Assembly: GCA_934436435.1 (NCBI GenBank)
Contig: CAKSAN010000008.1
Coordinates: 62,001 to 126,000, forward strand
Direction of reading: 5' to 3'
DNA from: an uncultured Acetatifactor sp.
GTDB taxonomy: Bacteria > Bacillota > Clostridia > Lachnospirales > Lachnospiraceae
Length of the DNA: 64,000 bases
Positions 51,821 through 60,401 of this stretch are shown in pieces. Made by a program: the position numbers and the translations under genes. Position 1 is the first letter of the stretch. Each line of letters opens with the position of its first letter. The notes under the pieces were generated by a model, which was not told the origin of the DNA, did not search any database, and saw only the letters and a list, made by a program, of their open reading frames with translations.

Positions 51821-51856
51821 GTATCTGGGAGAAAAGGATTTCTCACAAACAGATAC
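51821..51856 (+). promoter_or_regulatory. CsrA-binding hairpin 1 in the flagellin leader
   Basis: Inner stem GAGAAA (51829-51834) and TTTCTC (51839-51844) present AGGA as a tetraloop. An outer stem GTATCTG (51821-51827) and CAGATAC (51850-51856) locks it. AGGA in a short hairpin loop is the CsrA consensus target. Confidence 0.75.
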
Positions 51857-51860
51857 GCAC

Positions 51861-51886
51861 ACTGACACAAAAGGATTTGTGGCAGT
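51861..51886 (+). promoter_or_regulatory. CsrA-binding hairpin 2 in the flagellin leader
   Basis: Stem CACAAA (51866-51871) and TTTGTG (51876-51881) present AGGA in a tetraloop. ACTG/CAGT extends the stem (51861-51864 with 51883-51886). It ends five bases before the AAGGAGG ribosome-binding site, which has a third GGA. Confidence 0.78.
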
Positions 51887-51906
51887 AATACAAGGAGGTA
51901 AATATT

Positions 51907-53403
51907 ATGGTAGTACAACACAATCTTACAGCTATGAACTCTAACAGAATGTTAGGTCTGACCACCGCTTCTCAGGCAAAGTCCACCGAGAAACTGTCTT
52001 CCGGCTACAAAATCAACCGCGCAGCTGATGATGCAGCAGGCCTGTCCATCAGTGAGAAGATGAGAAAGCAGATCAGAGGTCTGACCCAGGCTTCCTCCAA
52101 TGCACAGGACGGTATTTCTACGGTACAGACCGCTGAAGGCGCTCTGAACGAAGTGCAGGATATGCTTCAGAGAATGAATGAGCTGGCTGTAAAGGCAGCG
52201 AACGGAACTAATTCTGAAGACGACAAAAGTTACATTCAGAACGAGATCGATCAGTTAACCACTGAGATTGACCGTGTATCTGAGACCACCAAGTTCAACG
52301 AGACTTATCTGTTGAAGGGTGACAAGAGCCTGGCAAACGAGCATTCTTATTCTTACAAAAACTTTAAAACAGCGCAGACAGCTGATGCAAAGTTTAGTAA
52401 AGACGGCGGAACCAGCATAACACTGGAATATGGCGCAGGAGATGCTATTGTAAGTGAGGAACAGCAGGATGAAGTAAATGATCTGCTGATGGCACTTAGA
52501 GATCAGGGAGCATCTGTAACATATACGTCTTCTTATGCAAAGGGAGCTGCACAGCAGACAGATACATACACGCTTTCTTTAAATGGAGCAGCTGCTGATA
52601 AGTATAAAGTGACTGCTACAGCAACAGATGGTGAGTTTGAAATTTCAGATTCAAACGGTAAGGTGCTGTTGAAGCTTACAGCCAAGGGAGCTAATGCTCC
52701 CCAATTAAACCCGGGAGATGCTGATAAGACACAGAAGGCAACCATTATTGCTACATCTATTACCGCAGCAGAAGCTATAGTTTCCACGGCAAAGTATTAC
52801 GATAAGGACGGTAATACCATTTCTGCAAATGCATTGAATAAATACTTTGATGCAACAACAGCAACGGATGGTACAACTACTGTATCCAACCGTGCAGATG
52901 CGCCTACTTTGTATGATGCTGTCGGCAATAAAATCATAGGTAATAGATTAACCAGTGCAAAAGATAATGTGTCCGCGCTTAATGATGTAACACATTCTTT
53001 AGCACTTACGCTTCATGTTGGTGCTGATGCTACTTCCAACAACCAGATTACTCTGAGCATTGATGCTATGTCTGCCAAAGGCCTTGGCGTAAATGGTTTG
53101 AAGGTTGATGGAACTGATGACACCAATGCACTTTCCGCTATTGATACCATCAAGGAAGCTATCCAGAAGGTATCTACCCAGCGTTCCGCACTTGGTGCAG
53201 TTCAGAACAGACTTGAGCACACCATCAACAACCTCGACAACGTTGTAGAGAATACCACCAGCGCAGAGAGCCAGATCCGTGATACCGATATGGCTACTGA
53301 GATGGTTAAGTACTCCAACAACAACATTCTGGCTCAGGCAGGTCAGGCTATGCTGGCTCAGGCTAACCAGTCCAACCAGGGCGTACTGTCACTGTTACAG
53401 TAA
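51907..53403 (+). CDS. Flagellin
   Basis: A 498-residue flagellin, the filament subunit. The conserved N-terminal D0/D1 (MVVQHNLTAMNSNRML; SSGYKINRAADDAAGLSISEKMRKQIRGL) includes the region recognised by TLR5. The conserved C-terminal D1/D0 ends SNQGVLSLLQ. Between about residues 140 and 390 is a variable, Ala/Asp/Thr-rich surface domain with more AT-rich codons than the ends. The leader carries two CsrA-type hairpins and a strong AAGGAGG. No sigma-28 or good sigma-A promoter is seen between csrA and this gene, so it may depend on transcription through csrA. Symbol (hag/fliC/flaA) is left open. Confidence 0.96.
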   Translation: MVVQHNLTAMNSNRMLGLTTASQAKSTEKLSSGYKINRAADDAAGLSISEKMRKQIRGLTQASSNAQDGISTVQTAEGALNEVQDMLQRMNELAVKAANGTNSEDDKSYIQNEIDQLTTEIDRVSETTKFNETYLLKGDKSLANEHSYSYKNFKTAQTADAKFSKDGGTSITLEYGAGDAIVSEEQQDEVNDLLMALRDQGASVTYTSSYAKGAAQQTDTYTLSLNGAAADKYKVTATATDGEFEISDSNGKVLLKLTAKGANAPQLNPGDADKTQKATIIATSITAAEAIVSTAKYYDKDGNTISANALNKYFDATTATDGTTTVSNRADAPTLYDAVGNKIIGNRLTSAKDNVSALNDVTHSLALTLHVGADATSNNQITLSIDAMSAKGLGVNGLKVDGTDDTNALSAIDTIKEAIQKVSTQRSALGAVQNRLEHTINNLDNVVENTTSAESQIRDTDMATEMVKYSNNNILAQAGQAMLAQANQSNQGVLSLLQ

Positions 53404-53471
53404 TCCTGAACTGAGAACAGATTGTTCACAAAGAGGAAATAACCCTATCTGTAAGAGTTATGTAAGAACCA

Positions 53472-53505
53472 AAGGGCAGTCCATGACGGGCTGCCCTTTT
53501 TCTTT
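53472..53505 (+). terminator. Intrinsic terminator of the flagellin gene
   Basis: AAGGGCAG at 53472-53479 pairs with CTGCCCTT at 53491-53498, then a T-run. A group II intron lies right after it. Confidence 0.85.
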
Positions 53506-53507
53506 GT

Positions 53508-55367
53508 TTGCGCGCCATGGGCGCGCTCTAACGGGTGTAAGTCCCGAACACGCCCAGATAGTGGGAAGTGTATAGCCGAACAGCAAGGGTGTCCACCGTG
53601 AGGTGGAATCTGAAGGAAGCTGTAAGCAAATCTCCGGTCCGACGGACAGAAATCACATATAAGGCTAGGCTACGAGAGATAAGTTGGCAAAGAACAACGA
53701 AATCTAATAACTATCACTTTTGTAGTAGCAGAGTAAATGTGGCGGATATATGGAGAGAAAGAGCGAGCACCTTAAGCGTGGAGATCTCACAGAGGTTCCA
53801 TTAGCCTAGTAACAACGAACTGTGAGAAGTCAGCAGAGCCCATAGTAGTGAAGAAGTCTCTGTAATGGAGATGGAGCAAAGGGGCGAACAATCAATAAGT
53901 TTGAGTAGGTCTCGTATTGCAGAGGAGACATTCATCTGCCGTAACCAATCGGGTAAAGGGTGGTCAAATCAAGCGAGACGGAAAGGAAAGAACGCATGGA
54001 CACAAGTAGTCTAATGGAGCAGATACTATCTAGCGATAACCTCAACAGGGCATATCTGCAAGTCGTACGAAATAAAGGTGCAGAGGGAGTGGACGGAGTG
54101 AAGTACACAGAACTCAAAGAACATCTTGCAAAGAACGGCGAAAACATCAAGGAACAGTTGAGGGCGAGAAAATATAAACCTCAGCCAGTACGAAGAGTGG
54201 AGATACCAAAGCCTGATGGCGGTGTCAGAAACCTGGGAGTACCAACAGTGACAGACAGATTTGTACAACAAGCCATTGCACAGGTATTAACGCCAATCTA
54301 TGAGGAACAGTTCCATGACCACAGTTATGGATTCAGACCGAACAGATGTGCACAACAAGCAATTCTAACAGCACTTGAAATGATGAATGACGGTAATGAG
54401 TGGATTGTAGATATCGACTTGGAAAAGTTCTTTGACACAGTAAATCATGATAAGCTCATGACTATCATAGGCAGAACTATTAAAGATGGAGATGTTATCT
54501 CTATCGTAAGAAAGTACCTTGTCAGCGGAATCATGATTGATGATGAATATGAGGACTCTATCGTGGGAACACCCCAGGGAGGAAATCTCTCGCCGTTACT
54601 GGCAAACATCATGTTGAATGAACTCGATAAAGAAATGGAAAAGCGTGGGCTTAACTTTGTAAGATACGCGGACGACTGCATCATTATGGTCGGAAGTGAA
54701 ATGTCTGCCAACAGAGTCATGAGAAATATTTCACGATTCATTGAGGAGAAACTGGGGCTTAAGGTCAACATGACCAAGAGTAAGGTAGACAGACCACAAG
54801 GACTTAAATACCTTGGATTTGGATTCTACTTTGATACAAGAGCACATCAATACAAGGCGAAACCGCATGCAAAATCAGTAGCGAAATTTAAGAAGAGAAT
54901 GAAAGAGCTCACGTGCCGTAGCTGGGGCGTTAGCAACAGTTATAAAGTGATGAAACTCAATCAGCTTATCAGAGGGTGGATTAACTATTTCAAGATAGGT
55001 AGTATGAAAACACTTTGTAAAGAGATGGACGCAAGAATTCGTTGCAGACTGCGCATGTGCATTTGGAAACAATGGAAAACTCCGCAGAACCGCATAAATA
55101 ACTTGATAAAACTCGGAGTAGATAAGGATACAGCAAGGATTACAGCCTATACGGGTAATCGAATAGCATATGTTTGTCAGCGAAGAGTTATGAATTTTGC
55201 AATAAATAAAGAAAGACTAACCCGTTTTGGATTAGTTTCTATGTTAGATTACTATACTGAAAGGTGTGTTACTTGTTAAGTTGATTGAACCGCCGTGTAC
55301 CGAACGGTACGCACGGTGGTGTGAGAGGTCGGAATTTCTCATTTAAGAGAAATTCCTCCTACTCGAT
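53508..55367 (+). mobile_element. Group II intron (probably class C) with its maturase
   Basis: The 5' ribozyme part (53508-53995, about 490 bases without another gene) has the expected paired GCGCGCC/GGGCGCGC start and further hairpins. The 3' end has a domain V-like hairpin with a GAACGG turn (55290-55322) and a domain VI-like hairpin (GGAATTTCTC/GAGAAATTCC), ending in CGAT at 55367. It sits directly behind an intrinsic terminator; class C introns are known to target terminators. The exact 5' boundary is uncertain by several bases. Confidence 0.85.
53996..55279 (+). CDS. ltrA: Group II intron-encoded reverse transcriptase/maturase
   Basis: A 427-residue reverse transcriptase. The first RT block is RNKGAEGVDGVKYTEL, domain 3 has GFRPNRCAQQAI, the active site is RYADDCIIMV (YADD 224-227) and the maturase X domain follows (LNQLIRGWINYFKIG). 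No C-terminal HNH endonuclease is seen, as in class C introns. It splices and mobilises its own intron. The start at 53996 (MDTSSLMEQIL) is chosen as it fits the family and GGAAAGGAAAG lies upstream; a start at 53960 is less likely. Confidence 0.93.
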   Translation: MDTSSLMEQILSSDNLNRAYLQVVRNKGAEGVDGVKYTELKEHLAKNGENIKEQLRARKYKPQPVRRVEIPKPDGGVRNLGVPTVTDRFVQQAIAQVLTPIYEEQFHDHSYGFRPNRCAQQAILTALEMMNDGNEWIVDIDLEKFFDTVNHDKLMTIIGRTIKDGDVISIVRKYLVSGIMIDDEYEDSIVGTPQGGNLSPLLANIMLNELDKEMEKRGLNFVRYADDCIIMVGSEMSANRVMRNISRFIEEKLGLKVNMTKSKVDRPQGLKYLGFGFYFDTRAHQYKAKPHAKSVAKFKKRMKELTCRSWGVSNSYKVMKLNQLIRGWINYFKIGSMKTLCKEMDARIRCRLRMCIWKQWKTPQNRINNLIKLGVDKDTARITAYTGNRIAYVCQRRVMNFAINKERLTRFGLVSMLDYYTERCVTC

Positions 55368-55793
55368 TTAATATTTTTGCACTTGTAAAGCCGTCATAAG
55401 AGCTTCCTGTAAAACCTTAGATACATTGATCCCTGCCTTATCTGCTTCTACATTTAACCAATGTGGAAGAGTGACATTTCTTCTGACAGAACGGGTATCT
55501 ACTTTCTTTCGATATTCTGAAAAATCGACATCTACCAGAGAGACATAGCTGTGGCCCTCTTTATAAAAGGTTCCCTGCTCAATAGAAATTTTTTCTATGT
55601 CGCTGGATTCTGCAAGGGGCTCATTCTGATCTTCGCAGGTAATACCTTTTAATCCGATGGCATCTCTTGCCATATCAATTGCGTTCGCAGTGCCAAAGCC
55701 TTCTGTCAAGATGTTCAGATCAGGAACGTCAATCAATATAGTGTCCTTTTTATCCATGGTTTTTGTAAAAATTACAGGATATACTTTTTTCAA
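55368..55793 (-). CDS. HicB-like antitoxin, orphan
   Basis: A 141-residue HicB-type protein. The N-terminal degraded-RNase fold is VYPVIFTKTMDKKDTILIDVPDLN and TANAIDMARDAIGLKG. The C-terminal ribbon-helix-helix is RRNVTLPHWLNVEADKAGINVSKVLQEALMTAL. It starts at TTG 55793 with AAAGGAGG just upstream; a longer ATG reading contains that site. No hicA gene is found on either side. Its operator-like palindrome overlaps the promoter. The intron ends immediately before its stop codon. Confidence 0.82.
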   Translation of the reverse strand: MKKVYPVIFTKTMDKKDTILIDVPDLNILTEGFGTANAIDMARDAIGLKGITCEDQNEPLAESSDIEKISIEQGTFYKEGHSYVSLVDVDFSEYRKKVDTRSVRRNVTLPHWLNVEADKAGINVSKVLQEALMTALQVQKY

Positions 55794-55811
55794 TGATATC
55801 TCCTCCTTTGT

Positions 55812-55840
55812 GTTATACACACTGATGTGTATAATATCAA
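55812..55840 (-). promoter_or_regulatory. HicB promoter with a palindromic operator
   Basis: On the minus strand, TTGATA (55840-55835), a 17-base spacer and TATAAC (55817-55812). A perfect palindrome TATACACA-CTGA-TGTGTATA (55814-55833) covers the spacer and -10. This is what RHH autorepression would need. Confidence 0.72.
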
Positions 55841-56018
55841 CAATATAAAACGAAATATCCTATGTTTTTATAATGCTTTGAAAAATAATATAGGGAAACT
55901 TTTGACCACTGACGGGTCTATAAGAATTTTTGAAAGAAGCAAATCACTTCCAATACCGCCATACCACAGGGTTCTTATATTGGCAAGCAGAGAAAATGTC
56001 GCAAAAAACTTCAAAAGT

Positions 56019-56047
56019 TTTACTTTCCCGGCAATTTGGGGTAAGAT
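56019..56047 (+). promoter_or_regulatory. Probable promoter of the pepF gene
   Basis: TTTACT at 56019-56024 and TAAGAT at 56042-56047 with a 17-base spacer. Confidence 0.55.
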
Positions 56048-56091
56048 AAGCAGTAAAGATCCGTAAAGACAAAGAAAGGAAGATTTATTAT

Positions 56092-57765
56092 ATGAAATTT
56101 CAGGACATGCCTTACGAAAGAATAGATTTTACCAAAGTGCAGGAAGAAATGGGCGAGCTGATCCGGGAGCTGGACGAGGCGAAGAGCGGGGAGGAGCAGT
56201 TCGAGGTGCACAAGAAATATTATGGGCTGACAGATCGTGTCATGACGCTGATGACCATTGCGAACATCCGCTTCGACATTGATACCTCCGACAAATTCTA
56301 CGAGGAAGAGCATAAATACTACGATGAACAGGGTCCGGTATTCAGCAATCTGGTGCTGGCTTATCAGAAGAAGTTGTTCGCTTCTCCCTACAGAGCTTAT
56401 CTCGAAGAGAAGATCGGTCCGGTGGCTTTCAAGAACATGGAACTGGCGCAGAAGTCCATGAGCGAGGCACTGATCCCGCTGATGCAGGAAGAGAACTCCC
56501 TGACCATGGAGTATGACAAACTCATTGCCGGTGCGAAGATCGACTTCGACGGCAAGGAACTGAACCTGTCCCTGTTACGTCCCTATCTGGTAAGTTCCGA
56601 CCGCAATGTCCGCAGACAGGCATGGGAGAAGATGAGCGCCTTTTTCCTGAAAAGTGAGGAACAGCTGGACACCATCTACGACAAACTGGTGAAAAACCGT
56701 ACCGCGCAGGCCAGAGCCATGGGATACGAAAACTATCTGGAACTGGGCTATTACCGGATGAACCGTAACTGCTACGGCAAGGATGACGTAGAGGCTTTCC
56801 GCCAGCAGATCAAGCAATATTTTGTACCTTTTGCGGAAAAACTGCATGACCTGAGAAGACAACGACTGGGTCTGGAAAAACTTAGCTATATCGACGAACA
56901 GGTATATTTCAAGGACGGCAATCCGGCACCCACCGGAACTCCGGAAGAGATCCTGGCAGCAGGCCAGAAGATGTACCGTGAACTGTCCCCTGAGACAGCA
57001 GAATTCTTTGATTTTATGATGGAAAACCAGCTGTTTGACGTACTGGGCCGCAAGACCAAAAAGGCGGGCGGCTATATGACTTATCTGCCCCTGTATCATG
57101 CACCGTTTATTTTTGCCAACTTTAACGGAACCAGCGGCGATGTGGATGTCATTACTCACGAGTGCGGTCATGCTTTTCAGGGATATCTGTCCGGTACGGA
57201 CCCTATCAGAGAACATGCGGATATCGGCATGGAGACCGCAGAGATCCATTCCATGTCCATGGAATTTTTCACGGAAAAATGGATGAACCTGTTCTTCGGT
57301 GACCGGGCGCAGGATTATGTGGAGATGCATCTGGAGGATGCGGCGGCATTTATCCCCTACGGCTGTATGGTGGATGAATTCCAGCATATCGTCTATGAGC
57401 ATCCGGAGCTGACTCCCGCGGAGAGAAAACAGGAATGGAGCCGTCTGGAGCGGGAATATAAGCCCCATCTGGATTACGAAGGAGATCCCTTCTTCGGGCA
57501 GGGCGGTTTCTGGCAGAAGCAGCTGCATATTTACGACTATCCTTTGTATTATATTGATTACTGTCTGGCACAGACCTGTGCATTGCAGTATAAGGTGAAG
57601 ATGGATGCGGACTTCGGGGAGGCATGGAAGAGCTATCTGAGGCTGTGCAGACTGTCTGCCAGCGATTTTTACACCAATATGATCAAAGAGGTGGGACTGG
57701 ACAGTCCTTTTGAACAGGGATGCGTGAAAAATATTGTGGAAAAACTTGAAAAATATGTGAAATAG
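56092..57765 (+). CDS. Oligoendopeptidase F-like metallopeptidase (M3)
   Basis: A 557-residue cytoplasmic zinc peptidase of family M3. The metal site is His356-Glu-Cys-Gly-His360 (VITHECGHAFQGY), with the third ligand Glu in AEIHSMSMEFFTEKW. The length fits the PepF/M3B group that degrades short peptides. AAGGAAG precedes the ATG. A second gene for a foldase follows 76 bases later. Confidence 0.92.
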   Translation: MKFQDMPYERIDFTKVQEEMGELIRELDEAKSGEEQFEVHKKYYGLTDRVMTLMTIANIRFDIDTSDKFYEEEHKYYDEQGPVFSNLVLAYQKKLFASPYRAYLEEKIGPVAFKNMELAQKSMSEALIPLMQEENSLTMEYDKLIAGAKIDFDGKELNLSLLRPYLVSSDRNVRRQAWEKMSAFFLKSEEQLDTIYDKLVKNRTAQARAMGYENYLELGYYRMNRNCYGKDDVEAFRQQIKQYFVPFAEKLHDLRRQRLGLEKLSYIDEQVYFKDGNPAPTGTPEEILAAGQKMYRELSPETAEFFDFMMENQLFDVLGRKTKKAGGYMTYLPLYHAPFIFANFNGTSGDVDVITHECGHAFQGYLSGTDPIREHADIGMETAEIHSMSMEFFTEKWMNLFFGDRAQDYVEMHLEDAAAFIPYGCMVDEFQHIVYEHPELTPAERKQEWSRLEREYKPHLDYEGDPFFGQGGFWQKQLHIYDYPLYYIDYCLAQTCALQYKVKMDADFGEAWKSYLRLCRLSASDFYTNMIKEVGLDSPFEQGCVKNIVEKLEKYVK

Positions 57766-57841
57766 CTTTCCTTTTCCGCAGAAATACGGTAAAATAAGGA
57801 GTCATTGGGACTTAAGACACCAGGAAGGAGACATGTAAGCA

Positions 57842-59458
57842 ATGTCTAAGAATGAAAAAGTTACAGAAAATAATAAGGAACAAACAGAACAGAAGGTCAT
57901 GACCAAGTATGACCGTAAAGTACAGAAGCGTAAAGAAGAGAAGGAAAAGGAAAAGAGAGAGGAGCGCATCAGCACGACCATCGGTATTGTAGTACTTGTG
58001 GCTCTGGTATGTCTGGTGGCATCTTTCCCCATCCGTACCTATCTGGCAACCCATGAGACCTATGTGGTGATTAATGGGGAAGCGGTAAACAAGGTAGAAT
58101 TCGACTATGAATACAACCTGACCAAGAACAATTATATCACCCAGTACGGCAGTTATCTGACATACTTCGGACTGGATACTTCCAAAGATCTGTCCACGCA
58201 GATGTATTCCGATACGCTGACCTGGCAGGATTACTTTGAACAGATGGCCGTAGAGAATCTCAAGCAGGAAAAAGCCATGAATGCAGCTGCCGAGGCAGAG
58301 GGATTCACCTATGATACCACCGAGGAATACAATACCTTTAAGGAGACCATCAAGACTTCCGCTGCTTCCGCAGGCGTATCCGAGAAGGAATATGTGCGTT
58401 CCGTTTACGGTACTTATGCAACCATGGGCCGTATCGCCGAGTATGTGAAGAATGATATGGTCATGAACGCTTATTACCAGAAGCTGCAGGAGGACAATGC
58501 TCCCAGCGACGACGAGATCCAGAACTATTATGAAGAAAATAAGGCGACTTACGATTCTGTAGACTATCGCCTGACCACTATCGAGGCAGAACTGCCTACA
58601 GAGCCTACCGATCTGGCAGACCCCGTAGAAGCAACCACTGCTCCCGATGCTGCGACCGATGGAACCGCAACTACGGATACTGCATATCAGCCTTCCGATG
58701 CTGAGATCGCCAAGGCAATGGAAGATGCGAAGGTGCTGGCAGACGATGCGGAGAAGACCGTGGCAACCACCGGCGATGCACACGAGAACGAGCAGAAGTC
58801 TTCCGTGAATTACCTGATCTCCGACTGGCTGTTTGATGATGCCAGAAAAGCAGGAGACACCACCGTCATTACCAACGACACCAGCCATTGCTACTATGTA
58901 GTAGCATTTGAGCAGAGATACCTGGATGAGACCCCTTCCGCCAATGTTCGTGTTATCATCCCGAACGAGGACAAGACCGGGGAAGAGATCCTGGACGAGT
59001 GGAAGAACGGAGCGGCTACCGAGGACAGCTTCGCAGAACTGTGCAAGAAGTATACGCAGGATACTTCCGCAGCAGAGAACGGCGGTCTGTTTGAGCAGGT
59101 AACCGCCAGCGGCATGACCGAGGAACTTAAGGACTGGATCTTCGACAGCAGCCGTCAGGCAGGAGACACCGTATCCATTACCATCGCAGAAGATGCGACT
59201 TATGTCCTGTACTATGTAGGACAGGATCAGCCCGAGTGGAAGATCAATATCAAGAATACTCTGGTATCTCAGGCAATGTCCCAGTATGTGGAAGATATTA
59301 CCGCAGATGTTACCGTAGAGGATCCCAAGGGTAAGCTGAATTACCTGAAGGTGCAGACAGAGGAATCCGCAGCCGCTGAAACCGCGACCGCAGAGACCCA
59401 GGAGATCACCGAGGAGCAGACCGCTGCTACCGAGGAGACCGCAACACAGGCACAGTAA
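57842..59458 (+). CDS. Membrane-anchored parvulin-type peptidyl-prolyl isomerase (PrsA/SurA-like)
   Basis: A 538-residue protein. A charged cytoplasmic N-terminus (~45 residues, rich in Lys and Glu) precedes one transmembrane helix (TIGIVVLVALVCLVASFP). The outer part has a SurA-N-like helical domain (EFDYEYNLTKNNYI, then EKAMNAAAEAEGF), then a rotamase-like region (VRVIIPNEDK to AAENGGLFEQVTASGM) with the GGLF motif of parvulins. A Thr/Ala/Glu-rich tail ends it. It folds exported proteins at the membrane face. AGGAGGAC-type site upstream (GGAAGGAGAC). Confidence 0.85.
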   Translation: MSKNEKVTENNKEQTEQKVMTKYDRKVQKRKEEKEKEKREERISTTIGIVVLVALVCLVASFPIRTYLATHETYVVINGEAVNKVEFDYEYNLTKNNYITQYGSYLTYFGLDTSKDLSTQMYSDTLTWQDYFEQMAVENLKQEKAMNAAAEAEGFTYDTTEEYNTFKETIKTSAASAGVSEKEYVRSVYGTYATMGRIAEYVKNDMVMNAYYQKLQEDNAPSDDEIQNYYEENKATYDSVDYRLTTIEAELPTEPTDLADPVEATTAPDAATDGTATTDTAYQPSDAEIAKAMEDAKVLADDAEKTVATTGDAHENEQKSSVNYLISDWLFDDARKAGDTTVITNDTSHCYYVVAFEQRYLDETPSANVRVIIPNEDKTGEEILDEWKNGAATEDSFAELCKKYTQDTSAAENGGLFEQVTASGMTEELKDWIFDSSRQAGDTVSITIAEDATYVLYYVGQDQPEWKINIKNTLVSQAMSQYVEDITADVTVEDPKGKLNYLKVQTEESAAAETATAETQEITEEQTAATEETATQAQ

Positions 59459-59493
59459 AGCTTGCCCGGGAACAGAACATAGACAGCAGACAA

Positions 59494-59532
59494 GTACCTG
59501 TTTCACTGCGCAAGCAGAAGAGACAGGTACTG
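59494..59532 (+). terminator. Long hairpin between the foldase and HAD genes
   Basis: AGTACCTGTTTC and GAGACAGGTACT form a 12-bp stem (one G-U). No T-run follows (GTTAGATT), so termination is uncertain; it may instead be a processing or stability element. Confidence 0.45.
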
Positions 59533-59554
59533 TTAGATTATAGGAGAGAGAAAA

Positions 59555-60376
59555 ATGCAGGAAAAGGTTCTGGTATTAGACATTGACGGAACACTGACCA
59601 ATTCAAAAAAAGAGATTACGGAAGTCACAAAAAAAGGAATCTGGAATATCTTACAGCATGGCCATAAGGTCATTCTGGCATCCGGCCGTCCGACCCCCGG
59701 CATGCGAGGTTGTGAGGAAGAACTGGAACTGAAAAAATACGGTGGCTATCTCCTGTCCTTTAACGGAGCGCGTATCGTGGATTGTAAGACAGGTGAGGTG
59801 GTGTACCAGAGGACCCTGCCATTGTCCATTGTGCCCGGATTGTATGATTTTGCCAAAGAAAACGGCTGTGGTCTGATCACTTATCAGGGAGAAGGTGTGA
59901 TCTCTGCTTTTAAACCGGACAAGTATGTGGAGCTGGAAGCAAGGATCAATAAGATCCCCATTAAAGTTGTGCCGGATTTCGTAAATTATGTGAATTTCGA
60001 CATTAACAAGTGCCTGATGACGGCACCGGAAGAGATCGCTCCCGCTTTGGAAAAACAGTTACAGGAAAAATACAGTGATGTGGCAAGCATCTACCGTTCC
60101 GAGCCCTATTTCATCGAGATCATGCCCAAGGATGTAAACAAGGCGACTTCTCTGGATCACATGTTGGAAGGCATGGGACTGACCAGAGAGAATGCGATCT
60201 GCTGTGGGGATGGCTACAATGACATTTCCATGATCGAATATGCGGGAACCGGTGTGGCCATGGGCAACGCCCAGCCTGCAGTGAAGGATGCGGCAGATTA
60301 TATCACCGGCACCAACGATGAGGACGGGCTGGTAGAAGTCATTGATAAATTCATCATGAACCCGGAAGCAGAGTAG
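59555..60376 (+). CDS. Cof-type HAD-IIB phosphatase (YidA-like)
   Basis: A 273-residue HAD-IIB hydrolase. Motif I is LVLDIDGTLTN and motif IV is CCGDGYNDISMIEYAG; LSFNGARIVD and the C2B cap lie between. YidA-like enzymes dephosphorylate sugar phosphates. GGAGAGAG precedes the ATG. It lies 26 bases before cca and may share its transcript. Confidence 0.9.
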   Translation: MQEKVLVLDIDGTLTNSKKEITEVTKKGIWNILQHGHKVILASGRPTPGMRGCEEELELKKYGGYLLSFNGARIVDCKTGEVVYQRTLPLSIVPGLYDFAKENGCGLITYQGEGVISAFKPDKYVELEARINKIPIKVVPDFVNYVNFDINKCLMTAPEEIAPALEKQLQEKYSDVASIYRSEPYFIEIMPKDVNKATSLDHMLEGMGLTRENAICCGDGYNDISMIEYAGTGVAMGNAQPAVKDAADYITGTNDEDGLVEVIDKFIMNPEAE

Positions 60377-60401
60377 AAGATGTAAGAGTGGAAGGAAAAG
60401 A

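Noticed and set aside
57812..59506. A 564-codon open frame on the minus strand, opposite the parvulin-like gene.
   Set aside because: It is the antisense shadow of a well-supported gene. Its product is rich in Leu, Gly and Cys without any domain, and no ribosome-binding site is seen.
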